Assembly: GCA_023653785.1 (NCBI GenBank)
Contig: JAMKCH010019735.1
Coordinates: 1-64,000, forward strand
Origin: Ophioderma brevispina
Taxonomy: Eukaryota > Echinodermata > Ophiuroidea > Amphilepidida > Ophiodermatidae
Length of the DNA stretch: 64,000 bases
Reading direction: 5' to 3'
Of the stretch, positions 1 to 11,707 are shown piece after piece (the first letter of the stretch is position 1; each line of letters starts with the position of its first letter). Under the pieces are notes generated by a model. The model did not search any database. It was not told where the DNA came from and was given only the letters and a program-made list of their open reading frames with translations. A program made the translations under genes and the position numbers.

Positions 1-734
1 TGACCACATATCTAGTGGTTTCATCAAAAAACTTAATTATATTAACCATAACAATAAATAGACTGACCATGCGCTATTTAAAATTAAAAAAAAAAAAAAA
101 AAAAAAAAAATGTGAAAATACGTAAAATTTGATGTTTCGCCGCTTTCCAGACCCCGTATGGGTCCCAAATTTAAAATGTGGTCACATGATTTTTTCAAAA
201 ATAGTGTTGCCAAATTGAGTAAATTATCATATTTTTACTAAATTTAGTGAATTTTCAGGGATTTTTGCATGATGAATTTCAAGATTTCTTGAGTCATTTC
301 ACCAAAAGGTAACCATTTCTTTTCAAGTTATTTTTGGCGAGCTAGTGATTGCCAAAATTTAGGGTGGACTGGTGCCGTTTTAGTTGTCACTTAGTGATCG
401 CGATATTCGGCGGGGACATATTTTACGCATCGCGTAAATACGAGTTCGCCTTGTTTATAAGTATTAAACAACCAGGGCTTATTTAAGTGCCATGCGTAAA
501 GGGATTTATAAGCAGCAATAGTGCAAGAGGATTAAAAAATGTGGAAATTTATTTTAAAAGCTTATAAATCAGGGACAAGTTTGTAATTCCAATTAAAGGA
601 GAACCCGTACCATGAATAATTTTATACAATATACTCTATAAATAATTATTGACCACATATCTAGTGGTTTCATCAAAAAACTTAATTATATTAACCATAA
701 CAATAAATAGACTGACCATGCGCTATTTAAAATT
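1..734. repeat. Local direct duplication with a 25-A junction
   Basis: Bases 1-85 repeat bases 650-734 at an offset of 649. The upstream copy is followed by 25 adenines (86-110), then unrelated sequence. This fits a tandem duplication of unit 111-734, the upstream copy of which continues out of the window. The duplicated end is the left arm of the palindromic element at 593-1052. Confidence 0.75.
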
Positions 735-1052
735 CGCGCTGGTGTATAACGTGTTATGCGATATGGTCGGCACATTTGCGTCATACATGGCACAGGAAAT
801 ACACATTATGAAAGCGTCAAGTGTGAAGGTGTATGACGCTACTGTGCCGTCGGTATCGCATAACACATATACATATCCCATATACACTAGCGCAAATTAA
901 TTTTCAAATAGCGTGTGGTCAGACAAAATGATTTAATTAATTTTAATGGTTATTATAATTCAAAGTAATCATGAGAACATTCGATATGTGTTCAATAATT
1001 ATTTTTATAACGTATATTGTATAATTTATCCTTAGTACGGGTTCTCCTTTAA
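593..1052. mobile_element. TTAA-flanked palindromic DNA element (MITE), family A
   Basis: Terminal inverted repeats begin TTAAAGGAGAACCCGTAC at the left (593) and end as its reverse complement at 1052. TTAA lies at both outer ends. The inverted similarity continues inward, including CTGACCAtgCGCTATTT against the right arm, for about 140 bp per side. TTAA targets are typical of piggyBac and Kolobok elements. No transposase is seen. The 83-residue open frame inside has no recognisable domain. Confidence 0.8.
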
Positions 1053-2339
1053 CTACTTCAATGTAGGAAAAAATGACCATATTTAAAAAAAAAATTATTT
1101 GAGAAATTTGTCAGACCGTCTCTAGCAAATTGACATGCAGTGATGGCAACTCAAAATTATACACTAAACAGCTGATTGTGCTACACACCAGAACAAAAAA
1201 ACAAACAATCAATTGAAAATGGTGCTTAATGGCATAAAATCACCAGTAAAATGGGATCTTCCAGTGGTAATATAATACTATAGTAAGGGTAAACTGCTGA
1301 TTGCTGAATCCAAGGTAATTGTATGTGAGAGAACTAGGGGTAATGTGGCAAAGCTTTGAAAGGGGTTGGGATATTTGTAGGCATAATTTCATGGGGAAGG
1401 GGTAGGGATACTCCTGAGGCAAAATGGAAACTATTTCCAAGTTGACTGGTATCATTATTCAATCTTGAGTACAAATATGATAGGGAGAGTCACAAAAAGT
1501 GTACATTTAAGATTTGAAATGGAAGGCTCTTAAAATGGACCACACAGACTGGTCCCTCTAATGGGGGATTTATGTAAAAACATGAAAATAATAATCAATA
1601 TTTGACCAAAATCATTTTACTTTCCCCCTCAACTGTGGCTAGTGAATTCCACAATACCCAAATGGTCAAAATATCTGGAATTTTACCCTTTAAATGACAG
1701 AAGTCCTCACCTCACCATATTTTAATCCCTACCCACATCCTAGCCATGCCAAACCCTCCCTTGGCAGATTGGAAAGGGGGGGGGAGGGTTACATTCAACT
1801 TATTCATACCCATACCATTGTTTGGTACACCCACCGAGCAAGAGACCCCTAGGCTAAATGTGTGGGCTGGGTGCATCTACATTGGCTAGATTGGTTCTCT
1901 GTATAAACATGTTTACCTGCTTTATCTTGCATGGGTCGATCGCCCCCTCAAAATCCACTTGACACTCCATGTCTCTCTTGTCCATTGGGCCAATGTTTGG
2001 CCCACGGGGTATATTACTTTTCAATGTCCCATTGGGCCAATGTTTGGCCCAAGGGGTATATACTTTAAGCAGGCTTTTCAAGTGACATCTATCAATGAAT
2101 AAGGTTCCTTATTCGTGTAGGGAAGTATCCTGATATTCTTATCCAGAAGTACTATTCTTGGCCAAATTGCCTTAAGAGTGATTGCTTTTCCCAACCGATA
2201 AGCAAAGCGTGTTTTACAATTGTGCGTAGGCATAGCCTAGGCTGAGTGAATGCCCCCAGGATATACTTGTGCATGATATAATCAAAAAGAGTGATGAAAT
2301 AACATATCTGCAAGAACATACATAGCAGAGGGCAGAGGT
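1053..2339. other. Flanking DNA without a supported gene
   Basis: AT-rich DNA with short G-runs. Apart from the short tandem repeat at 1983-2063, nothing with coding or RNA signal is visible on either strand. Confidence 0.5.
1983..2063. repeat. Two-copy tandem repeat of a palindromic motif
   Basis: The motif CATTGGGCCAATGTTTGGCC occurs at 1983 and again at 2030, a period of 47, each followed by a near-identical cc-ca-ggggtatat segment. Within each copy, TTGGGCCAA and TTGGCCCA form short dyads. Confidence 0.7.
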
Positions 2340-2340
2340 T

Positions 2341-2697
2341 CTAAAGGGGGAGGGCCCGATTTAAGAATTGAAGTTTCATCTTGATGATTGGCCGGGACCC
2401 AAAACTCAACTGTAAAGTTTAGCGGCGATTTTTCAAGCGTTTTCAGTGAGAGCAGAAACGTGATTCGTAAGCCACATAGTAAGTACGTGTACCAATTAAT
2501 ATTGGTCGACCCAAATGGGGGTACATTCGCTAATTACTTCCAAACCAAACTCCTTTAGCCATCAGATTTTACAGGGGTAAATGAGAAAAAATAGTAGCTT
2601 CTTCTGATACAAAAATGTTGACCCTTCGGTAAAATCTGGGCTTCTGGGGGACGAGGCTGTTAGCGATCGGGCACATGGACAGTTTAATTATTTCTAA
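2341..2697. mobile_element. MITE family E, copy 1
   Basis: Shares its body with copies at 35601 and 41674, including AATTAATATTGGTC and TAGCCATCAGATTTTACAGGG. The left end reads CTAAAGGGGGAGGGCCCGAT and the right end GATCGGGCACATGGAC then TTAA. The ends are inverted repeats of a TTAAAGGG..GGCCCGAT type. No coding sequence. Confidence 0.7.
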
Positions 2698-2862
2698 GTG
2701 GTTAGCTCAGACATGAGATCTTAAAGGAGCTAAATGTCTAGACCCATCAGGCGAAGTATGATTTTTTTTGGAATTTTATATAAATAGCCCTATGCATGTA
2801 TTGCCCAAGGTTAATTAATGTGAGCATGTTCAGAGATTGAAAACTTTTTGGAAGTTTATAGC

Positions 2863-3272
2863 TTAAGAACGTAGACCGGGTATAGTACCATGGCGATTAT
2901 AATCCCCACCCCCAAGTTTTGAAAGAATCTAAAGAAATAGTAGAAATTCCTATTATCAATCCCACAATAAGTTTTTTGCTGAAAGGCCAATAGATTATAT
3001 GCAATTTTTGTTAATCATTTACTGGTTTGAGTATTTTCTTGTGATTTTCTTTACCCAAATTACTTAGGTTAATAATCAGTTATTACAGGTCTTTGTTGAT
3101 CACACATCTCATTTGAACACTTGGAAATATCTTGAATAAGTTGCTATGACAAGACTGAAATGTTGTGCTTGCAGTGTTTCATGGTGTGGGGGAGATCCAT
3201 TCTCATCCCACCCCCCCAATTCAAGCTAATTCAGGTTACAAACAGGTGGGACTATACCTGGGTCAGTACGTA
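2863..3272. mobile_element. MITE family F, copy 1
   Basis: Similar over its length to 55209-55612. Shared blocks include AGTTTTGAAAGAATC, GGCAATAGATTA-ATGCA, TTCTTGTGATTTTCTT and the right end AACAGGTGGG..CTATAC..GGGTCAGTAC. The left end is more decayed than in copy 2. Confidence 0.65.
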
Positions 3273-3420
3273 ATAATCAATGCTTTTCACCCCTTTCATG
3301 GCCCGTGAAACCAAGCTAGCCGTTCTGTGCAATATTTTATGGTACTATTCATTCCTGCCTGGATCTCAAACCGATATGTTAGCAATAGGATCAGTCCATC
3401 TTGAGTGCAGGGAGTACTAA

Positions 3421-3476
3421 GGGGGGGGGGGAGACTCAGGGAAGTAAAGGGAAGTTAGTTGTCTCCCCCCCCCCCC
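3421..3476. repeat. G-run/C-run inverted repeat
   Basis: A run of G ending in GAGAC is followed, after about 24 nt, by GTCTC and a run of C. The arms of about 16 nt can pair as a GC-rich hairpin. Confidence 0.6.
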
Positions 3477-6440
3477 ATCTGCGGCTCTAAAGTTTTGGAC
3501 AAAAAGAGGTAAGAACATATGCATTTTTCATCCCGATTTTGAGGATTGCTGTCCACTTTGGATATTTTATGAAGTAATTGCTGTTTAATATACTTTTTTG
3601 CCAAATTAACAAAAAAAGACCATGCCAGAAACTAGAAGTGGTAAAAAGGTGATGCCACACCTAGGGAAAAAGGAATGCTGTGAAAGTCATAAGAAAAGTT
3701 TCGATAGCATAAAGTAAAAAATAAGCAATCAATTTATCTGTAGCTTCAAAATGGGAAAGAAGATACCAAAAATATTTTGACAGATGAGATGAGGAAAAAA
3801 AAAAGTTTTCCATTAGTTTAATCAAAATATTACAATTGATTGTTTCTGAAATCCCCATTAGAAAAGAAGTTACGGCCACCTGTTGTTTTTCGCAGATCAA
3901 GCAGCTCTGTCGTGAAATGGCTGCATTTTGAGGCAGGGCGATCTTTCCTTATTGATCATTTGTGTAGTTTTTAACTAGGGTCATGTTAAAGCCAGGTTGT
4001 GAGTTTGAACATTAGATGAGCGTCCTTGGGGTATATCACAGATAGGAGAATTACCCACAAAAAAGGTGGGGAGTTGTGAGATAGATGTGGATTGAGGCTA
4101 GGCAACATATAGCTTCATTCTGTAGCAGAGATTTATGGACTTCCCAGAATGGCATTAGGTGAATTACACAGGGGACATGATGGATTGCAGTCAGAAGATT
4201 GCCAGTGAGTTCCATTTTTTAAATATTTTTTTATACAAGTGCTAATTTTTGAAAATTCTTTCCCCCAAAAGAACCAAAAAAAAAATACCAGAAAAAAATA
4301 CTATGAATATTGTGGTTTGAAAAACCTTGATTTTTGCCAGAAAAAGGCCTTGAAACGATGAAGTTGCTGAAAATAACCAAAATTTTGTCTAGCTAGAAAG
4401 ACATCATACTCTACAAATTACGGCAAGTAAGTTGTCAGTAAACCCAGAAGGATATGACATGTTTTTCTTTAAAACATTTTATAAGCCTAAAATATTTTAT
4501 AGGGCAAAAGATATTTATGTTGGGCAAAGGTTTTTCTGTAGGAAAAAATGTTTTTCTCTAGGGTTAAAGTCATGAAAAAAATGCGGGCTCCTGGTACTCT
4601 GGAAATTATAACAACCCAGAGCCGCGTTTTTGGTTTTCAGATTTTTTTTATCCTGGTCCTTCTTGACATAATAAAAAGTGTGGACAAAAACATTTTGCCA
4701 TGAATATTTAAAAGGGGCCATTTATGATACACGGACTTGACCTCTTCCTCCTCATACTCCTTCCTCCACCACCACTGCAACCCAGTTGGAATCCATGCAG
4801 CAAAGCATGCTGGCAGAATTATTTTGGTTATGGAATTTATCGTCAAGTAATTCACCCACAAATTGGGTTTGTTGAAGAGTTCAGGTCAAACCTTCTTATG
4901 GCAACCTCTTGCAAAAAAAAGAAGAAAAAAAGTTTGAATTCAAATTTTACACGTTGTCCACACACCTATGTTTTGCAAGATATTCAAACTCGTTAGTGTT
5001 GGTGGCTTATAAAAGGAAACTAGCCCAAGACAAGACATTGCTGACTTATTTTAATGTATTTATGGCCAATTCAAATATGGTATATTAATAAATTAATCAG
5101 TTTGAAATGTGTAAAACTTTTTGTGGAAATGACAAATTTTGCCCCGGTTATTCCACTTCTCATGGCTTGATTTCCGTGCACAAAGGGTTACATGCTTGCA
5201 AGTGGCTAATCAGTAATTGTAATTATGTATTACTTGAGGGCTATATCTTTATAAGTAAAATTAAAATAATTTAGATATCAATGCCCTTTCTAAGAATTTA
5301 ATTTTCTTTATGGCATGTGGGATAGTTTTGAAGGCCGACTCCGCGTTTAAAAAAGGTGGTGCCTAAATTTTTCTGACAAATCAGGTAAATACACTACATA
5401 GTGCTTGTCCACGTACCTAGTCAGTGTGTGAAATAGTTAAAAAATGGCAAATTAAAAAAAAAAAAAAATCACAACTTTGTTTAAAATTCCAGGATCTGGA
5501 ATTGGTGTTATACAAATATACTATTGTACAAATATGTTTTATATAAATGTTTCTGCATTCCACAACAATCGGCAAAAATTTGATTCGTCTCACACACTTT
5601 GAACATTGGGACATGTTGGGTGACCTCTATGTAGTTCTTCCCGATTGACTACGCATTTTAACCCTCCAATACCACACCCACAAAACCACACCACTATTTC
5701 ACACAACCCACAATCTCTGAGTCAGCTGTTAATGGAAAAGAATTCAAATTATTTTTGAAGAGGAGATGAGAAAAGTATGAAGTTTAATGATAACTGCAAT
5801 CTCAGGCTTTTTACAAGACATGGTGATGGTGGGGTTGGAACTGAAGATCAGGTAATGGCTTTTATACTAAATTAAAGCAATAGTAGCACATTTTTGAAGG
5901 ACGCCCCAATTTTTACAAAACTTTGGAAATTTTTAAACGGTGTTGCAATTGGGAACCAAATGGCTAGTAAATATACTGTGGAATGGTTTTAAAGCTCGAA
6001 ACGGTCTATGTGATCACAACCGAAAGGAATTTTGTACTAGAAAATTATTATCGGGGATCCCGATAAGTAAAAGGATGCTGGAAACGGCCTTCCAATGTTG
6101 AAATAGCCGGGAAATAGCGCCATGTACGTGTCTAAGCTTATCCCTTAGTTGTTTATAGTTCGGGCAAGTCAAAGTTAGAGGTTATTTTTCGAGGTGGCAC
6201 CTATTTCATCATGGACAGCAATAAAAGTAGGCATTTCCCAGCTCTTGCCGTGATCTGGGATGTCCCAATTCTATTACAAAATCGCTTATTTTGTGATAAA
6301 ATAAAACGCATTTTTTAGCATTCTCGTACGAGGTATAGTTTCCTAGACAAATTACCAACGTAACTGTGCCAAAAATATCAAATTTTGAAACATTGGGGGC
6401 GCTCTTCACAAAATTTGCAGACCAGATTGCTTTAACCTAC
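3477..6440. other. Upstream flank or intron, no supported feature
   Basis: AT-rich, with poly-A and poly-T tracts (for example 5454-5468) and only short chance open frames. No convincing exon, RNA gene or complete element was found. The signal-peptide exon of the SMOC-like gene was looked for and not identified. Confidence 0.45.
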
Positions 6441-6490
6441 TTTATATCTTGTTTCAGTTCCGCTACACAAGAAACAGTGACTCCAAGAAG

Positions 6491-6646
6491 TAGTTAAAAG
6501 TACATGTATTAAAGACTGCAGTCGGATGAGACCAAGGCCGTTATGTGGCAGTGATGGGCAAACGTACAACTCAAGATGTGAACTGAAAAATGAAAGGTGT
6601 CTAGGGAGAACAGTGAGAGTAAGACATAAAGGAGCTTGTCCTGTTG
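6491..6646 (+). CDS. SMOC: SMOC-like protein, exon with Kazal/follistatin-like domain
   Basis: This exon encodes a complete six-cysteine Kazal-type domain. It begins around CIKDCSR, has the core PLCGSDGQTYNSRCELKNE and ends near RHKGACPVG. In SMOC proteins, which are secreted matricellular proteins that bind heparan sulfate and modulate BMP signalling, this domain precedes the first thyroglobulin domain, as here. The 3' end is secure: G followed by the donor gtaagt at 6647, phase 1. The 5' end is not. The best polypyrimidine tract and acceptor is at 6441-6457, but from there the frame meets TGA at 6478-6480. The start given uses a weaker AG at 6489-6490, which keeps phase 1. The signal-peptide exon is not visible and is probably upstream of the window. 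The domain call is certain; the exon start is not. Confidence 0.88.
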
Positions 6647-6789
6647 GTAAGTCAATATCTGTGAGAGTGGTAATTTTCACACGTGTAATTTTTCATGCTT
6701 CTGCAATTGTTAGTATTTTCACTTGTTTCTAAATTTGTTTTTTTCAGTTATCTTACATAGACTTACACACACAATAAACATTTTTGTGT

Positions 6790-6870
6790 GTTTTTAATTT
6801 CGCGCTTGCTCAGAAGTGCGCCAAAAGCGCGAAAATTAATGTAACGTGAATATTTCCACTTTTACAGTGT
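6790..6870. mobile_element. Partial copy of MITE family H
   Basis: The right half resembles family H: TTAATTTCGCGC, GCGCGAAAATTAATG and the end ATTTCCACTTTTACAGTG. The left end is not recognisable. Confidence 0.4.
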
Positions 6871-7240
6871 CTGTAACATGCAGAACACAGCAAGATTCTG
6901 GCCTCTATACTCTGATCGGTACCAAATAGGCGGGCCTCTTCACTCCACTAACTGATAGCACAATACAACGCAATGGGCACAGTGATGTGTGATGTTTGCA
7001 TTTGCTAATTAGTGCGAGCGTTAACAAGGAATAGTTTACCTGGGGATTAACCAAAGTTGAATAATAGTACCCTTCTATTTAGTGCTAATTAAAGTATAGT
7101 GGTTTCTACCATCCACAGACACTGTGAAGCGTGGGTTTTGTGACACTTGTGTTTGTTAGAAAGCACAACAAGCATCAACAAAGAATACTTTAACATGCTG
7201 ATCAACATAAGCAGAATAATTCCTGCCTATTTAGTACTGA

Positions 7241-7700
7241 TTAAAGGTGCAACAAGAGATTTTCAGATATCAGGTGTCCTATTAAAAAATGAAAACCCTG
7301 CTTTTTGCACTGTTGTAAAGCTTTCCATCAAAAATACCTCCATCTGAAAGAATTAAGCTGAGAATTCTAATTTCATATTGGAGCAAATACAAAATTCAGC
7401 TTATGTTTTATATTGAAATATAGGCAAATCAAAATCCTTTTGTTTTCACTTTTACGACATTTCAGTTGCCAAATCCAAGGTAAAAAAATCTATTGAGGGT
7501 CTAATCTCAGGGGCGGATCCAGGATTTGAAAAACGTCAAAATTACCTGGGTGCTGAAGGCTGAAACTTGTCCAAAATGGGCTGATTTTACAAGATTTTGC
7601 AGAATTATCGGGAGGCGCTCGCCCCCTCCGCCCCCTCCCTGGATCCGCGCCTGAATCTATATGAAATCACTACATATGAAATCTCTCTTTGCACTTTTAA
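7241..7700. mobile_element. MITE family B, copy 1, interrupted by a second element
   Basis: Begins TTAAAGGTGCAACAAGAG and ends GCACTTTTAA. It aligns along its length with the uninterrupted copy at 11350-11707 (CAGGTGTCC, AAGCTTTCCATCAAAAATA, GAATTAAGCTGAGAA). A 146-bp element sits inside it at 7508-7653. Confidence 0.8.
7508..7653. mobile_element. CGGATCC-family element (T), copy 1, nested in family B
   Basis: Ends are CAGGGGCGGATCCAGG and the reverse complement of CAGGCGCGGATCCAGG. It is bounded by the 5-bp direct repeat AATCT (7503-7507, 7654-7658), and removing it restores the family-B sequence. The CAGGGG end resembles hAT elements, but hAT target duplications are normally 8 bp. Confidence 0.8.
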
Positions 7701-8037
7701 TGTATGCAGGGATGTAACTTTTCTCGAAATTTGTGGATTTTTGGCCATAAGTAAAAATAATTCCGGAAATGTAAAAAAAAAAATCAAATTTCTGAGATCA
7801 AAGAGCTACTGATAAAGGTAAAACTGCATCCGAAGAATTTATTTTAGAGAATCTCTGTGAATATTAACACCATCCACAGACACAGTGGCGTGTATGACAC
7901 TTGTGTATGCTAGAAAGCACAAGCTTTAACAAGCAATACTTTTTACGCACGGATCAACTAAAGCTGAATAATTCCGCCTATTAGTGCTATTTCTTAAAAA
8001 CAGCAGAATTCATGGTATCTCTTGACCTCCATTGCAG

Positions 8038-8256
8038 AGCAATCCAAGTGTCAACAAGAACGCGCAGCCACACAGCAGCTCGCAGAGACGTCGACAGCCG
8101 GCGTTTTTATCCCCCAGTGCAATCCCGACGGCAGTTATGCTGTCGTACAATGCCACGTGTCATTTGGTTATTGCTGGTGCGTGACGGAGGATGGCAGGCC
8201 TATCCCGGGCTCATCAGTCAGAAATCAAAGACCGCTGTGTAATGGAGAAGATATAG
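8038..8256 (+). CDS. SMOC: SMOC-like protein, exon with thyroglobulin type-1 domain
   Basis: The exon is 219 nt, phase 1 on both sides. The acceptor is the cag at 8035-8037 after a pyrimidine-rich stretch, and the donor is gtaagg at 8257. It encodes a full thyroglobulin type-1 domain with six cysteines: SKCQQER at the start, then FIPQCNPDGSY, VQCHVSFGYCWCV and GSSVRNQRPLC. The QC and CWCV signatures are canonical. The spacing and the GRPIPGSSV segment match the first thyroglobulin domain of SMOC1/2 especially well. The split first codon reads G|AG and joins in frame to the Kazal exon 1.4 kb upstream. The domain is known in this family as a small disulfide-rich extracellular module. No truncation or stop is seen. 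Confidence 0.95.
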
Positions 8257-9504
8257 GTAAGGAGATAACCATGGTTTAACCAGTTAGTTTTAAAGAGTTA
8301 CTTTTTTTTCTTTCTTTTTTTTACAAGGACAATTTCACAAAAGCATAATAACAATTATACTATATCAAATTTTATGTAAATACATTAGTCAAAGATATCT
8401 TGGACCCAGCCGATGTTCAGAACTACCACTCCCCTGTTGGCATCTGCACACCTCATACCCCTCAAAAGAAGTCCACACCCCTCCTTACCCCCTTCATCCA
8501 TCCCTACCCTAACTATGCATATAACCTCTTCCCATCTACTTAAATATATCCCCACCACACAGATACCAGATGACCAAGTGATGTTCCCGATTCACCAAAC
8601 AATAAGTGTTCTGGTCCCTAACAATCCATAAAATATTCATACCATCAAGTGTACATGTATTTAAACACATGTCATAGAGTTACTTGAGCAAGCAGTAACT
8701 TTTGGTCATGTGGTCAAATGGTTATGAAAAATATGGCAAATACCAGAAATTTAATACTAAATAATGTTTTTATGTTTAAACAATTGATTTCGCTCCTGGG
8801 AAACAATTGATAAAATAAAGCAGAATTGTAAGACTGAATGCAAGCGGTTTGCTGTGCAGATTTCATGAAAAGTGACGCAAGCGAAATTGAGCATGATTTG
8901 TTAATCTGTTACAACTTTTGAACCAAGCTGTTAAATCGCACACAGTAAAAATTGTGTAGTTAGGAGATATTCTGTACAATTCACAAGCAAAATTAACTAA
9001 AATATACATTTTTCAGTAAGGCCAAAAAAACCCAAATGTGTCTGAGATGGATTGCGAAAAAGCAAATTTGTGCGAAATGCATTTTTTTCTATTTTGGAAA
9101 AATGCTAATGTGAAATACAGGATTTTTTTATCGTATTTTTGACCCACTTTTTATTTTTTGGGCTGAAGTTTCCTTTTTTTACTGAAATTTAAAACAAAAA
9201 ATCAAGTGAGTAAAAACCTAAAAAATAATGCGGCAAAAAGCAATTTTAAAAGCAATGTGTGCGGTTCTCTGAGACCAACTTGTTTTTATTTTCTTGGCCT
9301 AAATATGGTGCTAATGATGTATATTTTAGTCCAAGATTGATGTTAAGAGCAAAATTGCTGTGTCCATCGGCACTTTGTTGGAATTCTAAAATTCCAAATT
9401 TCTTGTAGAGGAAATGAAATCTGAATGTAAGATTAGGAGGAACGCATACATTAATGTACTGTGCCTGACAGATACTTATCCTTAAAACATGAAACAAACA
9501 AAGT
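8257..9504. other. Start of the 34-kb SMOC intron, no further feature
   Basis: The stretch 8413-8640 is cytosine-rich on this strand. The rest is AT-rich. No exon signal matches the phase of the flanking exons. Confidence 0.45.
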
Positions 9505-10483
9505 AAAATGGGGTTTGTGGGTGTGACAGATTTGCGCTAAAGACTGGGTGATTTCAACTCACACTCTGTGCCAACTCCGAGTGTAAGTTGAGGAAATTGG
9601 AGATAAGTCAGGGACATTTGAAGGGCTTTGTGCAAAGATTAAACTGTACACTTATATTTGGCAGAAGTGATTCACTAGAGAAATGATCTTGCATGGGTTA
9701 TCCATGTTCCAAATGTTTTTTTAGTTAACATTTGTTTTTAGGAACTTACAATATGTTAGATGTCATTCAAAAATAAATCCGACTAAAAACAAGTTTTGAA
9801 GGGGCGTGGGTGTCCCTAAACCCGAATGAGAGGTGGGATTCCCATGTGCTTAACTTTTGCTGGAGTTTAAGTAAGTGTTTCAGGGATTGTGTATTAAATG
9901 TCAAGAGGGATAAAATGTTTGTTTGTCATATGGCGAGTGCAAGAAGGTTGTAATTTTTTTTTTTTTTTTTTTTTAAAATGGGGTTTGTGGGTGTGACAGA
10001 TTTGCGCTAAAGACTGGGTGATTTCAACTCACACTCTGTGCCAACTCCGAGTGTAAGTTGAGGAAATTGGAGATAAGTCAGGGACATTTGAAGGGCTTTA
10101 TGCAAAGATTAAACTGTACACTTATATTTGGCAGAAGTGATTCACTAGAGAAATGATCTTGCATGGGTTATCCATGTTCCAAATGTTTTTTTAGTTAACA
10201 TTTGTTTTTAGGAACTTACAATATGTTAGATGTCATTCAAGAATAAATCCGACTAAAAACAAGTTTTGAAGGGGCGTGGGTGTCCCTAAACCCGAATGAG
10301 AGGTGGGATTCCCATGTGCTCAACTTTTGCTGGAGTTGAAAGATTAAAAGACAAAATCAAACAAAAATAAAGGGGGGAAACTATCTGAAATTGTAATTTA
10401 AGTAAGTGTTTCAGGGATTGTGTATTAAATGTCAAGAGGGATAAAATGTTAGTTTGTCATATGGCGAGTGCAAGAAGGTTGTA
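9505..10483. repeat. 470-bp tandem duplication with a 21-T junction
   Basis: Unit 9505-9953 is repeated at 9975-10483 with very few substitutions. The copies are separated by 21 thymines (9954-9974). Copy 2 has about 60 extra bases (10338-10400) missing from copy 1. After copy 2 the sequence continues as gtaagtg with no T run, so the homopolymer is specific to the junction. Confidence 0.9.
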
Positions 10484-11349
10484 AGTGTAATAGCTGCCAT
10501 GTGACAATCTGTGTGCTGCCATGTATTATAGTAGATTCCAATTGATGGTAGAGTTATGGGAGGAGTTTGGACTTCGTCCATTACTCAAAATAGGGGACAG
10601 AAATACCCAGAAAATCTTTGTTTTCTTTCTCGCAATACAAAGAGAACGAATTGAAAGAAACTGGCCAACTACAAATAAAGTTACGTTGTTCGTCGAGTCA
10701 ATACTTTGTATTTTATCCTATGTGATGCATAGTGTGTCTACCCCAGAATTGGTTTCAAACATTGCCTACAACAACATATCATAAATTTTAGAAGGCTTCA
10801 GTCACCTGTGTGTTACAATGCAGAACTTCTATCTTCACTATTCACAAAATCAGCTTTCACCTGCTTTCACTGAAACTATTCCTGGATTTAGTTTGCACAT
10901 TCTTTGAACATTCTAGGGTTTATGCTTTGATTATTGATTGGGACTGTGAATGGCCCAACCACTCAGGGTTGGCTATCATGGCTATAGCGCACATCATACC
11001 ACAAATACACGGACTAAAGTTTTTATATACTAATCCCCTCAATACATACCTTCACCTACAAAAAAGTAGAGGCTATTCCACTATCAACTGGAATCTAGTA
11101 TAGGATAACTTTCAATTTCTCTTTCCTTGAGTCAGTGGCTCTTGAAATGGGTCTCCATGCAAGAAAGGGTTCTTGAGACGACTGTGTCACCTGAAGAACC
11201 ATTTCAAGAGATACTGACCAAGTTGATGGGAATTTCTGACAAATTGCAGCTATTTTACTTTTGACCTTGCACTTGCACAAGGAGATATGTTAGGACTAAT
11301 CGAGAAGTTAACCCCATGAATGCTACGTGCTGGTTGGTCACAAGGGAAC
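10484..11349. other. Intronic DNA without a supported feature
   Basis: Two open frames of 87 and 97 codons here have no recognisable domain, and their residue composition looks like translated non-coding DNA. Confidence 0.4.
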
Positions 11350-11707
11350 TTAAAGGTGCAACGAGAGATTTTACATATCAGGTGTCCCTAAAAAAAATCG
11401 AAAGTTCTGATTTTTGCCCTAATGTAAAGCTTTCAATCAAAAATATCCCCATCTGAAAGGATTAAGCTGAGAAATGATTCTTTTGTACAAAATTGTGCAA
11501 TTTCTAATTTCGTATAGGAGCAAATACGAAATTCAGCCTATGTTTTACATTGAAATATAAGCAAATCAAAATCACCTTTTTTCTCTCTTTTAAGACATTT
11601 CTGTGCCATAATACTAGGTAAGAGATCTATTGAGTGTCCGATCTATTTGAAATTACTATTATGACACTGATATTTGGGTGCCTCAAAATCTCTCGTTGCA
11701 CCTTTAA
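11350..11707. mobile_element. MITE family B, copy 2 (intact)
   Basis: A 358-bp element with ends TTAAAGGTGCAACGAGAG and its exact reverse complement, including outer TTAA on both sides. The interior matches the interrupted copy at 7241-7700. No coding capacity. Confidence 0.88.

Noticed and set aside
649..900. 83-codon open frame
   Set aside because: It lies within the palindromic family-A element, with no recognisable domain.
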